NCBI RefSeq assembly: GCF_014138265.1
Contig: NZ_JACGXL010000008.1
Location: 186,001 to 250,000 of the forward strand
Reading direction: 5' to 3'
Length of the DNA stretch: 64,000 nucleotides
DNA from: Dokdonella fugitiva
GTDB lineage: Bacteria; Pseudomonadota; Gammaproteobacteria; Xanthomonadales; Rhodanobacteraceae
Below, one piece after another: positions 1-8,805 of this stretch. Made by a program: the position numbers and the translations under genes. The notes beneath the pieces were generated by a model that had not been told where the DNA came from, made no database searches, and saw only the letters and a list, made by a program, of their open reading frames with translations. Numbering within the stretch: the stretch's first letter is position 1; every line of letters begins with the position of its first letter.

Positions 1-3000
1 ACCGATCCGACCCCGGGCAACAACAGCGCGACCGACAGCGACACGCTGTCGGGCAGTGCCGACATCGAAGCGCACAAGACCGGTCCGGCCAGCGTGACCG
101 CCGGCGCGGCGATCGCCTACAGCGTCGTCGTCACCAACCACGGTCCGAGCGACGCGAACGGCACGACCTTCAGCGACGCGGTGCCGGCCGGCATCACGGG
201 TGTCACCGCCAGTTGCGGTACGCCGACCGGCGGTGCCGTCTGCGGAACCGTCAACGTCGCGGGCAACAGCGTGACGAGCACGGTCACGACCCTGCCGAGC
301 GGCGCGAGCGTGACCTTCACGATCGGCGGCACCGCACCGGCGGATCCGGGTTCGCTCGGCAACACGGCGAGCGCGCAGCCGCCCGCGGGTATCACCGATC
401 CGGTGCCCGTGAACAACAGCTCGAGCGTGTCGACGACGGTCGACGCCTCGGCCGATGTCGCGATCGCGAAGACCGGCCCTTCCACGGTCGCTTCGGGTGC
501 GCCGATCAGCTACACGCTCGTGGTCTCGAACGCGGGCCCGAGCGCGGCCGACGGCACGACGTACTCGGATGCGGTGCCTGCCGCGATCACCGGCGTGACC
601 GCGAGTTGCGGCTCGCCGAGCGGTGGCGCGACCTGCGCCGCACCGACGATCGCCGGCAACACCGTCTCCGGCAGCGTGCCGACCCTGCCGGCCGGCGGCT
701 CCGTCACGATCACGATCAGCGGCACCGCATCGTTCGGCGCGCAGTCGTTCACCAACACGGCGACGGTGACGGGACCGGTGGGCGTGCCCGACCCGAACGG
801 CGCGAACAACAGCTCGAGCGTGACCACGTCGATCGGCGCGGCCGCCGACATCGCGCTGACCAAGACGGTCGACAACACCGCGCCGAACGTCGGCCAGACC
901 GTCACGTTCACGATCACCGCGAGCAACTCCGGTCCGAACGACGCGAGCGGCGTCGCGGTCACCGACAGCCTGCCGTTCGGTTTGGGCTTCGTCTCGGCGA
1001 CGCCGTCGGTCGGCACGTACGTGCCGGCGACCGGCCTGTGGACGATCGGCGCGCTCGCGAACGGCGACAGCGCGACCCTGCTCATCGTCGCGAGCATCGA
1101 CGTGCCCGGCGCACTGACCAACACGGTCGCGGTGAGCGCTTCCGACCAGCCCGATCCGAACACGAGCAACAACTCGGCAGGCGCGTCGGTGAATGCGGGA
1201 GCGAGCGCGGACATCGCGGTCGCGAAGACGGTCGACGACGCGACGCCCAACGTCGGTGCGACGATCACCTACACGATCACCGCGAACAACGGCGGCCCGA
1301 ACGACGCGACCGGCGTCGAAGTCACCGACAACCTGCCGGCCGGCACGACGTTCGTCTCGGCGACGCCATCTCAGGGCACGTATGCGGGCGGCGTCTGGAG
1401 CGTGGGTGCGCTCGCCAACGGCGCGAGCGCGACGCTCGCGATCAGCGCGACCGTCGACGCAGCGGGTTCGATCGTCAACACCGCGACGATCACGCACGAG
1501 GATCAGTTCGATCCGGTCGGCGCGAACAACCAGGCCGGCACGACGATCAACGGTCAGCAGGCCGACCTCGGCGTGACCAAGACGGTCGACGATGCGGCGC
1601 CGGACGTCGGCGACAGCGTCACGTTCACGGTCACGGTGCACAACAACGGCCCGTCCGACGCGACCGGCGTCGCGCTCTCCGACGCGCTGCCGGCCGGCCT
1701 CGTGTTCGTCTCGGCGACGCCGTCGCAGGGTACGTACGACAACCTCGCGGGTGTCTGGACCGTCGGCACGCTGACCGCCGCGGGCTCCAGCTCGGGCGCG
1801 ACGCTGACGATCGTCGCCGATGTCGCGGCGGCCGGCGCGATGACCAACACGGCGAGCGTGAGCGCGTCCGACCAGCCCGACCCGAACGGCGCGAACAACA
1901 GCGCGAGCGCGTCGCTCAACGGCAATCCGCTCGCGGATCTCGTCGTCGCGAAGACGGGCCCGGCCACGGTCACGCCGGGTGACGACATCGCCTACACGAT
2001 CGTCGTCACCAACGACGGCCCGAGCGACGCGACCAACGTCGTCGTCGCCGATCCGACGCCGGCCGGCCTCGTGTTCGTCGCCAACGCGGGCGCGTGCACG
2101 ACGACGTATCCGTGCACGCTCGCCTCGCTGGCGAGCGGTGCGAGCGCGACGATCACGACGACCTACACCGTGCCGGCCGACTACGCGGGTGCGAATCCGA
2201 TCGTCAACACCGCGAGCGCAACGGCGACCGAGCCCGACCCGAACCCCGCGAACAACCAGAGTTCGGCGAGCACGGGTGTCGGTCCCGGCAACGCCGACCT
2301 CTCGATCGTCAAGACCGGTCCGTCGGCGGTCGCGTCGGGCGGCACGGTCGCCTACACGCTGCTCATCACCAACAACGGCCCGAGTCCGGCGAACGGCGCG
2401 AGCTACAGCGACGTCGTGCCCGCCGGCATCACGGCCATCGTCGCCGCCTGCGGTGGCGAAGCCGGCGGCGCCGCGTGCGGCACGCAACCGGTCGTGAGCG
2501 GCAATACGGTGTCGGGCACGATCGGCAACCTGCCGAGCGGCGGCAGCGTGCTCGTGACGATCGACGGCGTCGCGCCGACCGGACCGGTCGCGCTGAGCAA
2601 CACGGCGACGATCGATCCGCCGGCCGGCGTCAACGATCCGAACCCGGCCGACAACAGCTCGACCGTCGTCACCAACGTGAGCCCGGCGAGCGCCGACCTC
2701 GCGATCGTGAAGTCGGGTCCGGCGAATGCGGTCGCGGGCGGCAGCGTGACGTACACGCTGAGCGTGACCAACAACGGCCCGGACGTCGCGACGGCGACGC
2801 AGATCACCGACCCGACGCCGGCCGGGCTCACGTTCGTCTCCGCGAGCATCCCGTGCGCGGGCGGCTTCCCGTGCGTGCTCGGTGACCTCGCGCCGGGTGC
2901 GAGCACGATCGTCAGCGTGACCTACACGGTCGGCGCGGGCGTCACCGGGTCGGTCACCAACACGGCCACGGTGGGCAGCGCCACGCCGGATCCGGATTCG

Positions 3001-4236
3001 GCCAACAACACGAGCAGCGCGACCACGCCGGTCGTGCCGGTCGCGACGTCGGCCGACCTCATCCTGGCCAAGACCGGCCCGGCGACCGCGACGCCCGGCG
3101 AGAACGTCACGTACGCGCTGCAGGTGCAGAATGCGGGTCCCGACACTGCGGTGAACGTGGTGCTCGCCGATCCGACGCCGGCGAACCTCACGTTCGTCAG
3201 CGCGAGCGCACCGTGCGCGAGCGGCTTCCCGTGCAACCTCGGTTCGATCGCGAGTGGGGCGGGCACCATCGTCACGGTCACCTATGCCGTGTCGCCGACG
3301 GCGACGGGTGCGGTCACCAACAGCGCGTCGGTGTCGAGCACGACGCCGGATCCCGATCTCGGCAACAACGCGAGCAGCGTGACCACGCCGCTCGTCGTCG
3401 CCGTGACGAGCGCGAACCTCGCGATCACCAAGAACGGTCCGGCGACCGCGATGCCGGGCGACACGATCGCCTACACGGTCGTCGTCGGCAACGCCGGTCC
3501 CGACGCCGCCGCGAACGTCGTCGTCCAGGACGCGACGCCGCCTGGCCTCGTCTTCGTCGGCAACAGCGGTGCGTGCACGACGCCGTATCCGTGCGCACTC
3601 GGCACGCTGGCGAACGGCGCGAGCGCGACGATCACGAGCACCTACCTCGTGCCGACGTCGTACGCGGGTGCGAATCCGATCGTGAACCTCGCCGGCGTCG
3701 TCAGCGCGACGCCCGATCCGGACGGCACCGACAATGTCGCGACCGCGAGCACGCAGGTCGTCACGCCGGCGCTGTCGGCGGATCTGCGCATCGCCAAGAG
3801 CGGTCCGGCGCGCGCCGCGGCGGGCACCGTGGTGACCTACACGCTCGTCGTGAGCAACGAAGGTCCGGATGCGGTCGCCGACGCAGTGCTGACCGACCCG
3901 ACCCCGGCCGGGCTCGCGTTCGTGTCGGCGAGCGCGCCGTGCAGCGGCGGCTTCCCGTGCACCTTGCCCGCCCTCGCGAGCGGCGCGAGCACGACACTGA
4001 CGGTCACCTACCTGGTGCAACCGGCGTTCACCGGCAACATCACGAACGTCGCCTCGGTCGCATCCTCGACCGTGCCGGATCCGACGCCGAACAACAACGC
4101 GAGCACCGCGACGACGGTCGTCGCGGGTGCGCCGGTCGCGGCGAACCAGGTGCCGGTCGACTCGCGCTGGATGCTGCTGCTGATGTCGGCGCTGCTGCTG
4201 GTCGTCGGTTCGGCGGCTGCGCGCCGGCGTCGCTGA
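1..4236 (+). CDS. DUF11-repeat surface protein (5' end missing)
   Basis: The reading frame is open from base 1, so the gene begins before the window and about 1,411 codons are seen. The protein is a string of about eleven imperfect repeats of 110-125 residues, each starting like ADLxIxKTGP, then a V-x-Y-T-x-x-V-x-N-x-GP-S core and a D-P-N-x-x-N-N-S end. This is the DUF11 (conserved repeat) pattern of a beta-sandwich adhesin or surface protein. Some repeats carry paired cysteines (ASCG...AxCG or C..PYPC/GFPC). The C-terminus has VPVDSRW, a hydrophobic stretch and a final RRRR, which resembles IPTL/PEP-CTERM sorting tails. I infer export and cell-surface anchoring or processing. The signal peptide and any N-terminal domain lie outside the window. 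Function beyond a structural or adhesive role is unknown. Confidence 0.88.
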   Translation, partial: TDPTPGNNSATDSDTLSGSADIEAHKTGPASVTAGAAIAYSVVVTNHGPSDANGTTFSDAVPAGITGVTASCGTPTGGAVCGTVNVAGNSVTSTVTTLPSGASVTFTIGGTAPADPGSLGNTASAQPPAGITDPVPVNNSSSVSTTVDASADVAIAKTGPSTVASGAPISYTLVVSNAGPSAADGTTYSDAVPAAITGVTASCGSPSGGATCAAPTIAGNTVSGSVPTLPAGGSVTITISGTASFGAQSFTNTATVTGPVGVPDPNGANNSSSVTTSIGAAADIALTKTVDNTAPNVGQTVTFTITASNSGPNDASGVAVTDSLPFGLGFVSATPSVGTYVPATGLWTIGALANGDSATLLIVASIDVPGALTNTVAVSASDQPDPNTSNNSAGASVNAGASADIAVAKTVDDATPNVGATITYTITANNGGPNDATGVEVTDNLPAGTTFVSATPSQGTYAGGVWSVGALANGASATLAISATVDAAGSIVNTATITHEDQFDPVGANNQAGTTINGQQADLGVTKTVDDAAPDVGDSVTFTVTVHNNGPSDATGVALSDALPAGLVFVSATPSQGTYDNLAGVWTVGTLTAAGSSSGATLTIVADVAAAGAMTNTASVSASDQPDPNGANNSASASLNGNPLADLVVAKTGPATVTPGDDIAYTIVVTNDGPSDATNVVVADPTPAGLVFVANAGACTTTYPCTLASLASGASATITTTYTVPADYAGANPIVNTASATATEPDPNPANNQSSASTGVGPGNADLSIVKTGPSAVASGGTVAYTLLITNNGPSPANGASYSDVVPAGITAIVAACGGEAGGAACGTQPVVSGNTVSGTIGNLPSGGSVLVTIDGVAPTGPVALSNTATIDPPAGVNDPNPADNSSTVVTNVSPASADLAIVKSGPANAVAGGSVTYTLSVTNNGPDVATATQITDPTPAGLTFVSASIPCAGGFPCVLGDLAPGASTIVSVTYTVGAGVTGSVTNTATVGSATPDPDSANNTSSATTPVVPVATSADLILAKTGPATATPGENVTYALQVQNAGPDTAVNVVLADPTPANLTFVSASAPCASGFPCNLGSIASGAGTIVTVTYAVSPTATGAVTNSASVSSTTPDPDLGNNASSVTTPLVVAVTSANLAITKNGPATAMPGDTIAYTVVVGNAGPDAAANVVVQDATPPGLVFVGNSGACTTPYPCALGTLANGASATITSTYLVPTSYAGANPIVNLAGVVSATPDPDGTDNVATASTQVVTPALSADLRIAKSGPARAAAGTVVTYTLVVSNEGPDAVADAVLTDPTPAGLAFVSASAPCSGGFPCTLPALASGASTTLTVTYLVQPAFTGNITNVASVASSTVPDPTPNNNASTATTVVAGAPVAANQVPVDSRWMLLLMSALLLVVGSAAARRRR

Positions 4237-4313
4237 TCGATCGCGCCGCCTTGCCCGCGAGCGGGCAGGGCGGCGCGCCACGGCGCTGCGTCCGGGCGTG
4301 CGATGATGCGCGC

Positions 4314-4961
4314 ATGGCTGCGTCCGACCTGTTCGACGACGATCGCGCATCGTCTCCCGACGCCTCTCGACTGCGTCCGCTCGACCTGGCCGGTGCGGAC
4401 CTCCGCTACGCCGAGCGCGCATGGCCGCGTGCGGAGGCCGACGCGCTGTACGTCGCGCTGCGCGACGAGATTCCGTGGGCGCCGCATGTGCTGAACATCT
4501 TCGGTCGCGAAGTGGCGGCGCCGCGCCTGTCGTGCTGGATCGGCGATGCCGACGCGGTCTACGTCTACTCCGGCGCGCGGTTCACGCCGCTCGCCTGGAC
4601 GCCGACGGTCGCGCGCCTGCGCGACATGCTGCGCGAGCGCCACGGCCTCGTCTTCAACAGCGTGCTCGCCAACCTCTATCGCGACGGCCGCGACACGGTC
4701 GGCTGGCACAGCGACGACGAATCCGAACTCGGCGCCGAGCCGGTGATCGCCTCGGCGAGCTTCGGCGCGCCGCGCACGTTCCGCCTGCGCTCGCGGCGCA
4801 CGCGCGAAGCGGCGCTGTCGGTCGAACTCGCGCACGGCAGCCTGCTCGTCATGGCCGGCGCGACGCAACGCCTGTACCAGCACGCACTGCCGCGTCGCGC
4901 AGGCGTCGCGGCGCCGCGCATCAACCTCACGTTCCGCCGGATCGACGCGCGCGCCGGTTGA
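4314..4961 (+). CDS. AlkB-like 2-oxoglutarate/Fe(II) dioxygenase
   Basis: A 215-residue protein of the AlkB family, which oxidatively demethylates alkylated bases using Fe(II) and 2-oxoglutarate. The iron ligands are visible: H132 and D134 in GWHSDDE, and the distal histidine H190 in LYQHALPRR. The 2-oxoglutarate-binding segment RINLTFR follows near residue 205. The length and the NLYRDGRDTVGWHSDDE context resemble the ALKBH2/3-like group rather than E. coli AlkB itself. The chosen ATG is the first Met of the conserved frame; that frame runs open far upstream inside the DUF11 gene, but the upstream part is a shadow. A -10-like GATGAT lies 6 nt before the ATG, so the message may be leaderless. 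A DNA or RNA repair role is inferred from the family; the substrate is not known. Confidence 0.88.
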   Translation: MAASDLFDDDRASSPDASRLRPLDLAGADLRYAERAWPRAEADALYVALRDEIPWAPHVLNIFGREVAAPRLSCWIGDADAVYVYSGARFTPLAWTPTVARLRDMLRERHGLVFNSVLANLYRDGRDTVGWHSDDESELGAEPVIASASFGAPRTFRLRSRRTREAALSVELAHGSLLVMAGATQRLYQHALPRRAGVAAPRINLTFRRIDARAG

Positions 4962-5035
4962 GCGCAATCGCATGCACGCGGCGGCGCGGCGATCCGCGCT
5001 AGCATCGGTTCGCTCCTGGCCGCCATGGTGCCCGC

Positions 5036-5548
5036 ATGCCCCGTTTCGTCGCCTTCCTCCGCGGCGTCAGTCCGCAGAACTGCAGGATGCCCGACCTCAA
5101 GCGCTGCTTCGAGGCGGCCGGCTTCGACGACGTGAAGACGCTGCTGTCGAGTGGCAACGTCGTCTTCACGACGCGCGCGGCGAGCGCGACCGCGCTCGAA
5201 CGCAAGGCCGAGCGCGCGATGGAGTCCGGCCTCGGCCGCAGCTTCGGCACGATCGTGCGACCGGTCGACGCGCTGCAGGCGCTGCTCGACGCCGATCCGT
5301 TCGCGTCGTTCCGCGTGCCGCCCGCGGCGAAGCGCGTGGTCACGTTCCTGCGCGAGGACGCGCCCGCGGTCGCGTTGCCGATCGAGCGCGACGGTGCGCG
5401 CATCCTCGCGCGCGTCGGCGCCGAAGTGTTCACGGCGTACGTGCCGAACGAGAAAGGGCCGGTGTTCATGACCCAGCTCGAGCGCGCGTTCGGCAAGGAC
5501 ATCACGACGCGCACGCTCGACACGGTGAGGAAGTGCGCGGTCGCATGA
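5036..5548 (+). CDS. DUF1697 family protein
   Basis: A 170-residue soluble protein matching the DUF1697 pattern. It starts PRFVAFLRGVSPQNCRMPDL, followed by a segment ending TLLSSGNVVFTT near residue 40, as in this family. The biochemical function of DUF1697 is not established. A TAGCAT -10-like hexamer at 5000-5005 suggests its own promoter about 30 nt before the ATG. It is followed after 67 nt by another small one-domain gene on the same strand. The ending KCAVA is the usual short C-terminus. No signal peptide or membrane segment is visible. Confidence 0.8.
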   Translation: MPRFVAFLRGVSPQNCRMPDLKRCFEAAGFDDVKTLLSSGNVVFTTRAASATALERKAERAMESGLGRSFGTIVRPVDALQALLDADPFASFRVPPAAKRVVTFLREDAPAVALPIERDGARILARVGAEVFTAYVPNEKGPVFMTQLERAFGKDITTRTLDTVRKCAVA

Positions 5549-5615
5549 ACGCGCCGGTTCGCCTGGGCGGCGTGGCGGCGTACCATCCCGACTTCGTTGC
5601 CAGGCGCGTCCGACG

Positions 5616-6005
5616 ATGACCGACGATTCCGAATACCTCGTGCTGTCGCGTGGCCAATGGGACGCCGACGCGCGACCCGAAGACATCCAGCGGGCGATCG
5701 ATGCGTTCTACCTCTGGCTCGACGGCCTCGTCGCCGCGGGCAGGATGAAACGCGGCCAGCGGCTCGCGCCGGCACGGCGGCTGGTCACGCGCGGGCACGG
5801 CGTCGTCGACGGCCCGTACGGCGAGGCGAAGGAAGTCATCGGCGGCTACTGGTTCGTGATCGCCGCGAGCCTCGACGAGGCGGCCGCGATCGCAGCCGGG
5901 AATCCGTGCCTGCGCTACGGCCTGTCCTACGAGATCCGCCCGATCGAGCACGCGCCCGCGCGCGCCGAGGCGATCAGCTGCGAGACGCCCGCGCGCGGCG
6001 GTTAG
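5616..6005 (+). CDS. YCII-related domain protein
   Basis: A 129-residue protein of the YCII/DGPF type. It begins EYLVLSRGQW, and its centre reads VVDGPYGEAKEVIGGYWFV, the classical DGP(F/Y)xExKE-xxGGY signature, followed by a helical segment with EAAAIAAGNPC. Members are small ferredoxin-like folds often found beside ECF sigma factors or in catabolic loci. No sigma factor is next to it here, so the role is open. A TACCAT hexamer at 5581-5586 may be its -10 box, at the same spacing as for the gene before it. It is cytoplasmic by appearance. Confidence 0.82.
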   Translation: MTDDSEYLVLSRGQWDADARPEDIQRAIDAFYLWLDGLVAAGRMKRGQRLAPARRLVTRGHGVVDGPYGEAKEVIGGYWFVIAASLDEAAAIAAGNPCLRYGLSYEIRPIEHAPARAEAISCETPARGG

Positions 6006-6024
6006 GCACGCCGTTCGGCAACCG

Positions 6025-6055
6025 TTGCCATCTGCGGTTGTAAACGGCGTAGCAT
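6025..6055 (+). promoter_or_regulatory. Putative sigma-70-type promoter of the FixJ-like regulator
   Basis: TTGCCA (6025-6030) and TAGCAT (6050-6055) are separated by 19 bp. The -10 box sits 28 nt before the ATG at 6084. It is similar to the TAGCAT boxes in front of the following kinase and secreted-protein genes, but it lacks their TACGYATACGYAG box. Prediction by eye only. Confidence 0.4.
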
Positions 6056-6083
6056 TTGTCGCATCGACGACGAGGCCCCCGTG

Positions 6084-6764
6084 ATGCCTGAACGCGAGCC
6101 CGGGATTCGAGCGGATGCGAGCGCGGCGGATGCCGCGCCGGTCGTGTTCGTGGTCGACGACGAGGAACACATGGGTACCGCGTTGCGCCGCCTGTTCGCC
6201 TCGGCGGGGCTGTCGGCCGAGGTGTACGCGACCGGCGAGGCGTTCCTCGCGCGGCCGCAGCTCGACGTGGCCGGCTGCGTCGTCCTCGACGTCGGCATGC
6301 CGGGCATGGGGGGGCTCGAGGTGCAGGCGCGCCTGCACGCGCGCGCGGCGGACCTCCCGGTGATCTTCCTCACGGGCGCGGCGGAAGTCCCGGTCGCGGT
6401 CGCGGCGATGCGCGCGGGCGCCGCCGATTTCGTCGAGAAGCCGTTCGACAACGACGACCTGTTGCGCCGCGTGCGCGGCGCGATCGAGCGCCAGGCCGTG
6501 CAGCGGGGCGAGGCGCGCCAGCGCCGCGAATTCGCGCGCCGCCTCGACACTCTGACGCCGCGCGAATGCGAAGTGCTCGAGTGGATCGTCGCCGGCAAGA
6601 CCAGCAAGGAGATCGCACGCACGCTCGGCGGCAGCCACCGCACGATCGAGATCCACCGCGGCCGCATCATGGAGAAGACCGCGGCCGAAAGCCTCGCCGA
6701 CCTCATCCGCATGCGCCTGCTCGTCGGTGCGCCGCGGCCTCGGCGGAACGGCGGCGAGGGGTAG
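6084..6764 (+). CDS. FixJ-family response regulator (receiver + LuxR-type HTH)
   Basis: A 226-residue two-domain transcription regulator. The receiver domain (about 18-135) has the acidic pair D25-D26, phospho-acceptor D69 in VVLDVGMPG, the switch Thr in FLTGA and the Lys in VEKPFD. The C-terminal LuxR/GerE helix-turn-helix is intact: LTPRECEVLEWIVAGKTSKE, then IARTLGGSHRTIEIHRGRI. Codon 6084 (ATG) is preferred over GTG 6081 because GAGG at 6072-6075 is then 8 nt away. The next gene downstream encodes a histidine kinase with its own promoter, so the kinase may be the partner. A duplicated TACG-type site in front of two downstream transcription units is a candidate target. Both pairing and target are inference. 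Confidence 0.93.
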   Translation: MPEREPGIRADASAADAAPVVFVVDDEEHMGTALRRLFASAGLSAEVYATGEAFLARPQLDVAGCVVLDVGMPGMGGLEVQARLHARAADLPVIFLTGAAEVPVAVAAMRAGAADFVEKPFDNDDLLRRVRGAIERQAVQRGEARQRREFARRLDTLTPRECEVLEWIVAGKTSKEIARTLGGSHRTIEIHRGRIMEKTAAESLADLIRMRLLVGAPRPRRNGGEG

Positions 6765-6771
6765 GTGAACG

Positions 6772-6823
6772 TACGTATACGCAGTCGCCCGCATTACGGC
6801 CGAGAGAGGCGCGGCCGTAGCAT
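6772..6823 (+). promoter_or_regulatory. Candidate activator box and -10 of the kinase/receiver operon
   Basis: TACGTATACGCAGTCGCC starts at 6772 and contains the perfect palindrome CGTATACG (6774-6781). A -10-like TAGCAT is at 6818-6823, preceded by a GGCGCGG-rich spacer. The same arrangement recurs at 8721-8771 with box-to--10 distances of 46 and 45 bp. TACG-rich palindromes suit LuxR-type HTH regulators, and the regulator encoded just upstream is the obvious candidate. Confidence 0.5.
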
Positions 6824-6879
6824 GGCGATCTGTGTCGTGGGCGCGCATCCGGCGCGGCGACGGACCGAGGGCGTGATCC

Positions 6880-8166
6880 ATGTCGACTGCCATTGCTTTG
6901 CACGCGCCGATCGAAGCGGCGTCGAGGGCCGCGCGCAGCGCGCCGGCCGCGGACGCGGCGCGCGCTGACGCCATGGAAGCGACCCTGCGCGCACTCGTCG
7001 ATGCGGTGCCGACGGCGACCCTGCTGTTCGATGCCGACCAGCAGGTCCGCTACGCCAACCCGGCCGCGCGCGTGCTCGCGCGCCTGTGCGCGCCGGACAA
7101 GGCCGATCGCCCGCTCGCGGTCGTCGGCGACTGGCACCCCGAGCTGCTGAACAGCGGCGCGCTGCACCTGTGCAGCATGCACGGCAGCTGGAGCGGCGAG
7201 GTCATCCTCGGCGTCGGCCGCGGCCAGCACAAGATCCTGCTCCTCCACCTGTCGCGCGTCGGCGCCGACCTGTTCGGCATGACCGTGCGCGACATCACGC
7301 AGGACAGCATGCGCGAGTCCGAACTGCACGCGCGCAACGCCGAACTCGAAGTCGCCTACGCCAAGCTGCAGGGGGCGCAGGAGCAGGTGATGCAGTCGGA
7401 GAAGCTCGCCTCGATCGGCCAGCTCGCCGCGGGCGTCGCGCACGAGATCAACAACCCGATCGGCTACGTCAACTCGAACCTGAGCACCTTGCAGCGCTAC
7501 ATCTCGCAGCTGTTCTCGGCGATCCAGTCCTACGAAGCGGCGCTCGCCGGCGGTGCCGGTGCGACGGAGGCGGAGTCGATCCGGCGCAAGCTCGATCTCG
7601 ATTTCCTCGTCGGCGACGTGCCTCAGCTGCTCAGCGAATCGCGCGAGGGCATCGACCGCGTCTGCAAGATCGTGCGCGACCTCAAGGATTTCGCGCGCAA
7701 GGAACGTTCCGAGGACTGGATCAAGGCGGACATCCACCGCGGCCTCGATTCCACCCTCAACATCATCTGGAACGAACTCAAGTACAAGGCGCAGATCGTC
7801 AAGACGTTCGGCGAGCTGCCGCCGGTCGAGTGCCTGCCGTCGGAACTCAACCAGGTGTTCATGAACGTGCTCATGAACGCGGGCCAGGCGATCCGCGACC
7901 AGGGCATCATCACGGTCACGACCTCGGTCGCCGGCGAGCGCGTGCGCGTCGACATCGGCGACGACGGCGAAGGCATCCCGCCCGACGTGCTGCCGCGGGT
8001 GTTCGATCCGTTCTTCACGACCAAGCCGGTCGGCAGCGGCACCGGCCTCGGCCTCGCGATCTCCTACGGCATCGTCTCCAAGCATCACGGCACGATCGAG
8101 GTCTCGAGCACGCCCGGCCAGGGCACGCTGTTGCGCATCGAGCTGCCGATCGCGCAGCCGCGCTGA
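6880..8166 (+). CDS. Cytoplasmic PAS-domain sensor histidine kinase
   Basis: A 428-residue kinase without membrane segments. A PAS-like sensor (about 30-145, with TLLFDADQQVRYANPAA) is followed by a short coiled coil (about 146-175). The dimerization/phosphoacceptor helix carries H188 in AAGVAHEINNPIGY. Then come the N box (NVLMNAGQAI), G1 (DDGEGIP), F box (FDPFFTTK) and G2 (GTGLGL), so the ATPase domain is complete. The HEINNPIGY subtype is common in NtrB-like kinases of complex signalling chains. A GAGG ribosome-binding site precedes the ATG. The next gene, 18 nt later, encodes a lone receiver and is the likely co-transcribed phospho-acceptor. The input signal is unknown. Confidence 0.93.
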   Translation: MSTAIALHAPIEAASRAARSAPAADAARADAMEATLRALVDAVPTATLLFDADQQVRYANPAARVLARLCAPDKADRPLAVVGDWHPELLNSGALHLCSMHGSWSGEVILGVGRGQHKILLLHLSRVGADLFGMTVRDITQDSMRESELHARNAELEVAYAKLQGAQEQVMQSEKLASIGQLAAGVAHEINNPIGYVNSNLSTLQRYISQLFSAIQSYEAALAGGAGATEAESIRRKLDLDFLVGDVPQLLSESREGIDRVCKIVRDLKDFARKERSEDWIKADIHRGLDSTLNIIWNELKYKAQIVKTFGELPPVECLPSELNQVFMNVLMNAGQAIRDQGIITVTTSVAGERVRVDIGDDGEGIPPDVLPRVFDPFFTTKPVGSGTGLGLAISYGIVSKHHGTIEVSSTPGQGTLLRIELPIAQPR

Positions 8167-8184
8167 CCACACCGGAGGCCAACG

Positions 8185-8688
8185 ATGTACCGCATCCTGC
8201 TCGTCGACGACGAACCGAACATCCTCAGCGCACTGCGCCGCTGCCTCGCCTCGATCGACGTCGGCGAACTCGACGGCGAAGCGCTCAAGGTGGAAGCGTT
8301 CACCTCGCCCGAGCAGGCGCTCGAGCGCAGCGAGGAACAGGACTTCGACCTCGTCGTCAGCGACTACCGCATGCCCGGCATGGACGGCGTCGAGTTCCTG
8401 TCGGCGATGATGGAACTGCAGCCGGCCGTGCCGCGCATGATCTGCTCGGGCTATGCCGATCGCGACGCGATCATCGCCGCGGTCAACGAAGTGCAGCTCG
8501 CCCGCTTCATCGGCAAGCCGTGGGTCGACGAGGAACTCGCCGCTGCGGTCGTCGCGCTGCTGCGGCCGGGCAGCGCGCGCGCGCGCGCGCCAAAGGCGCT
8601 GCGTGCGCAGGCGGCCTCCGCGCGCATCACGCGCGTCGAGCAGGACGACGACGGCGCGATCGTGCTGCGCAGCGACGATCCGGCCTGA
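8185..8688 (+). CDS. Single-domain response regulator, RpfG-type receiver
   Basis: A 167-residue protein made of one receiver domain plus a basic, Ala/Arg-rich tail. Acidic residues D8-D9, phospho-acceptor D60 in VVSDYRMPGMDG, and a KPW (instead of KPF) motif are visible. The SDYRMPG...CSGYAD...GKPW style is typical of receivers linked to cyclic-di-GMP enzymes (RpfG and relatives). No output domain follows, so it may relay phosphate or bind a partner. It has a GGAGG ribosome-binding site and lies 18 nt after the kinase gene, so it is probably in the same operon. Its receiver resembles the C-terminal receiver of the EAL protein encoded a little further on. Confidence 0.9.
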   Translation: MYRILLVDDEPNILSALRRCLASIDVGELDGEALKVEAFTSPEQALERSEEQDFDLVVSDYRMPGMDGVEFLSAMMELQPAVPRMICSGYADRDAIIAAVNEVQLARFIGKPWVDEELAAAVVALLRPGSARARAPKALRAQAASARITRVEQDDDGAIVLRSDDPA

Positions 8689-8720
8689 AGCGCCGCGCGC
8701 GTTCGTCGCATAGGTATTGT

Positions 8721-8771
8721 TACGCATACGTAGGCGACCGGACTGGATCGTGCCGCGCGCGGGCGTAGCAT
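8721..8771 (+). promoter_or_regulatory. Candidate activator box and -10 of the small secreted-protein gene
   Basis: TACGCATACGTAGGCGACCG starts at 8721 and TAGCAT is at 8766-8771. The region aligns with 6772-6823 over the box, the spacer length and the CGTAGCAT end. The ATG at 8806 is 34 nt beyond the hexamer. The match to the kinase promoter suggests co-regulation. Confidence 0.5.
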
Positions 8772-8805
8772 CGATCCCCGAAGTTCGCGGTCGATCGGGG
8801 TTTGC

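Noticed and set aside
1-4236. Repeated DNA as a possible CRISPR array
   Set aside because: The repeats are about 350 bp, in frame and encode DUF11 domains, so they are not CRISPR repeats and spacers.
6765-6879. A small gene at 6765-6968 in the kinase upstream region
   Set aside because: It overlaps the kinase start, has no homology-like pattern and lies on the proposed promoter.
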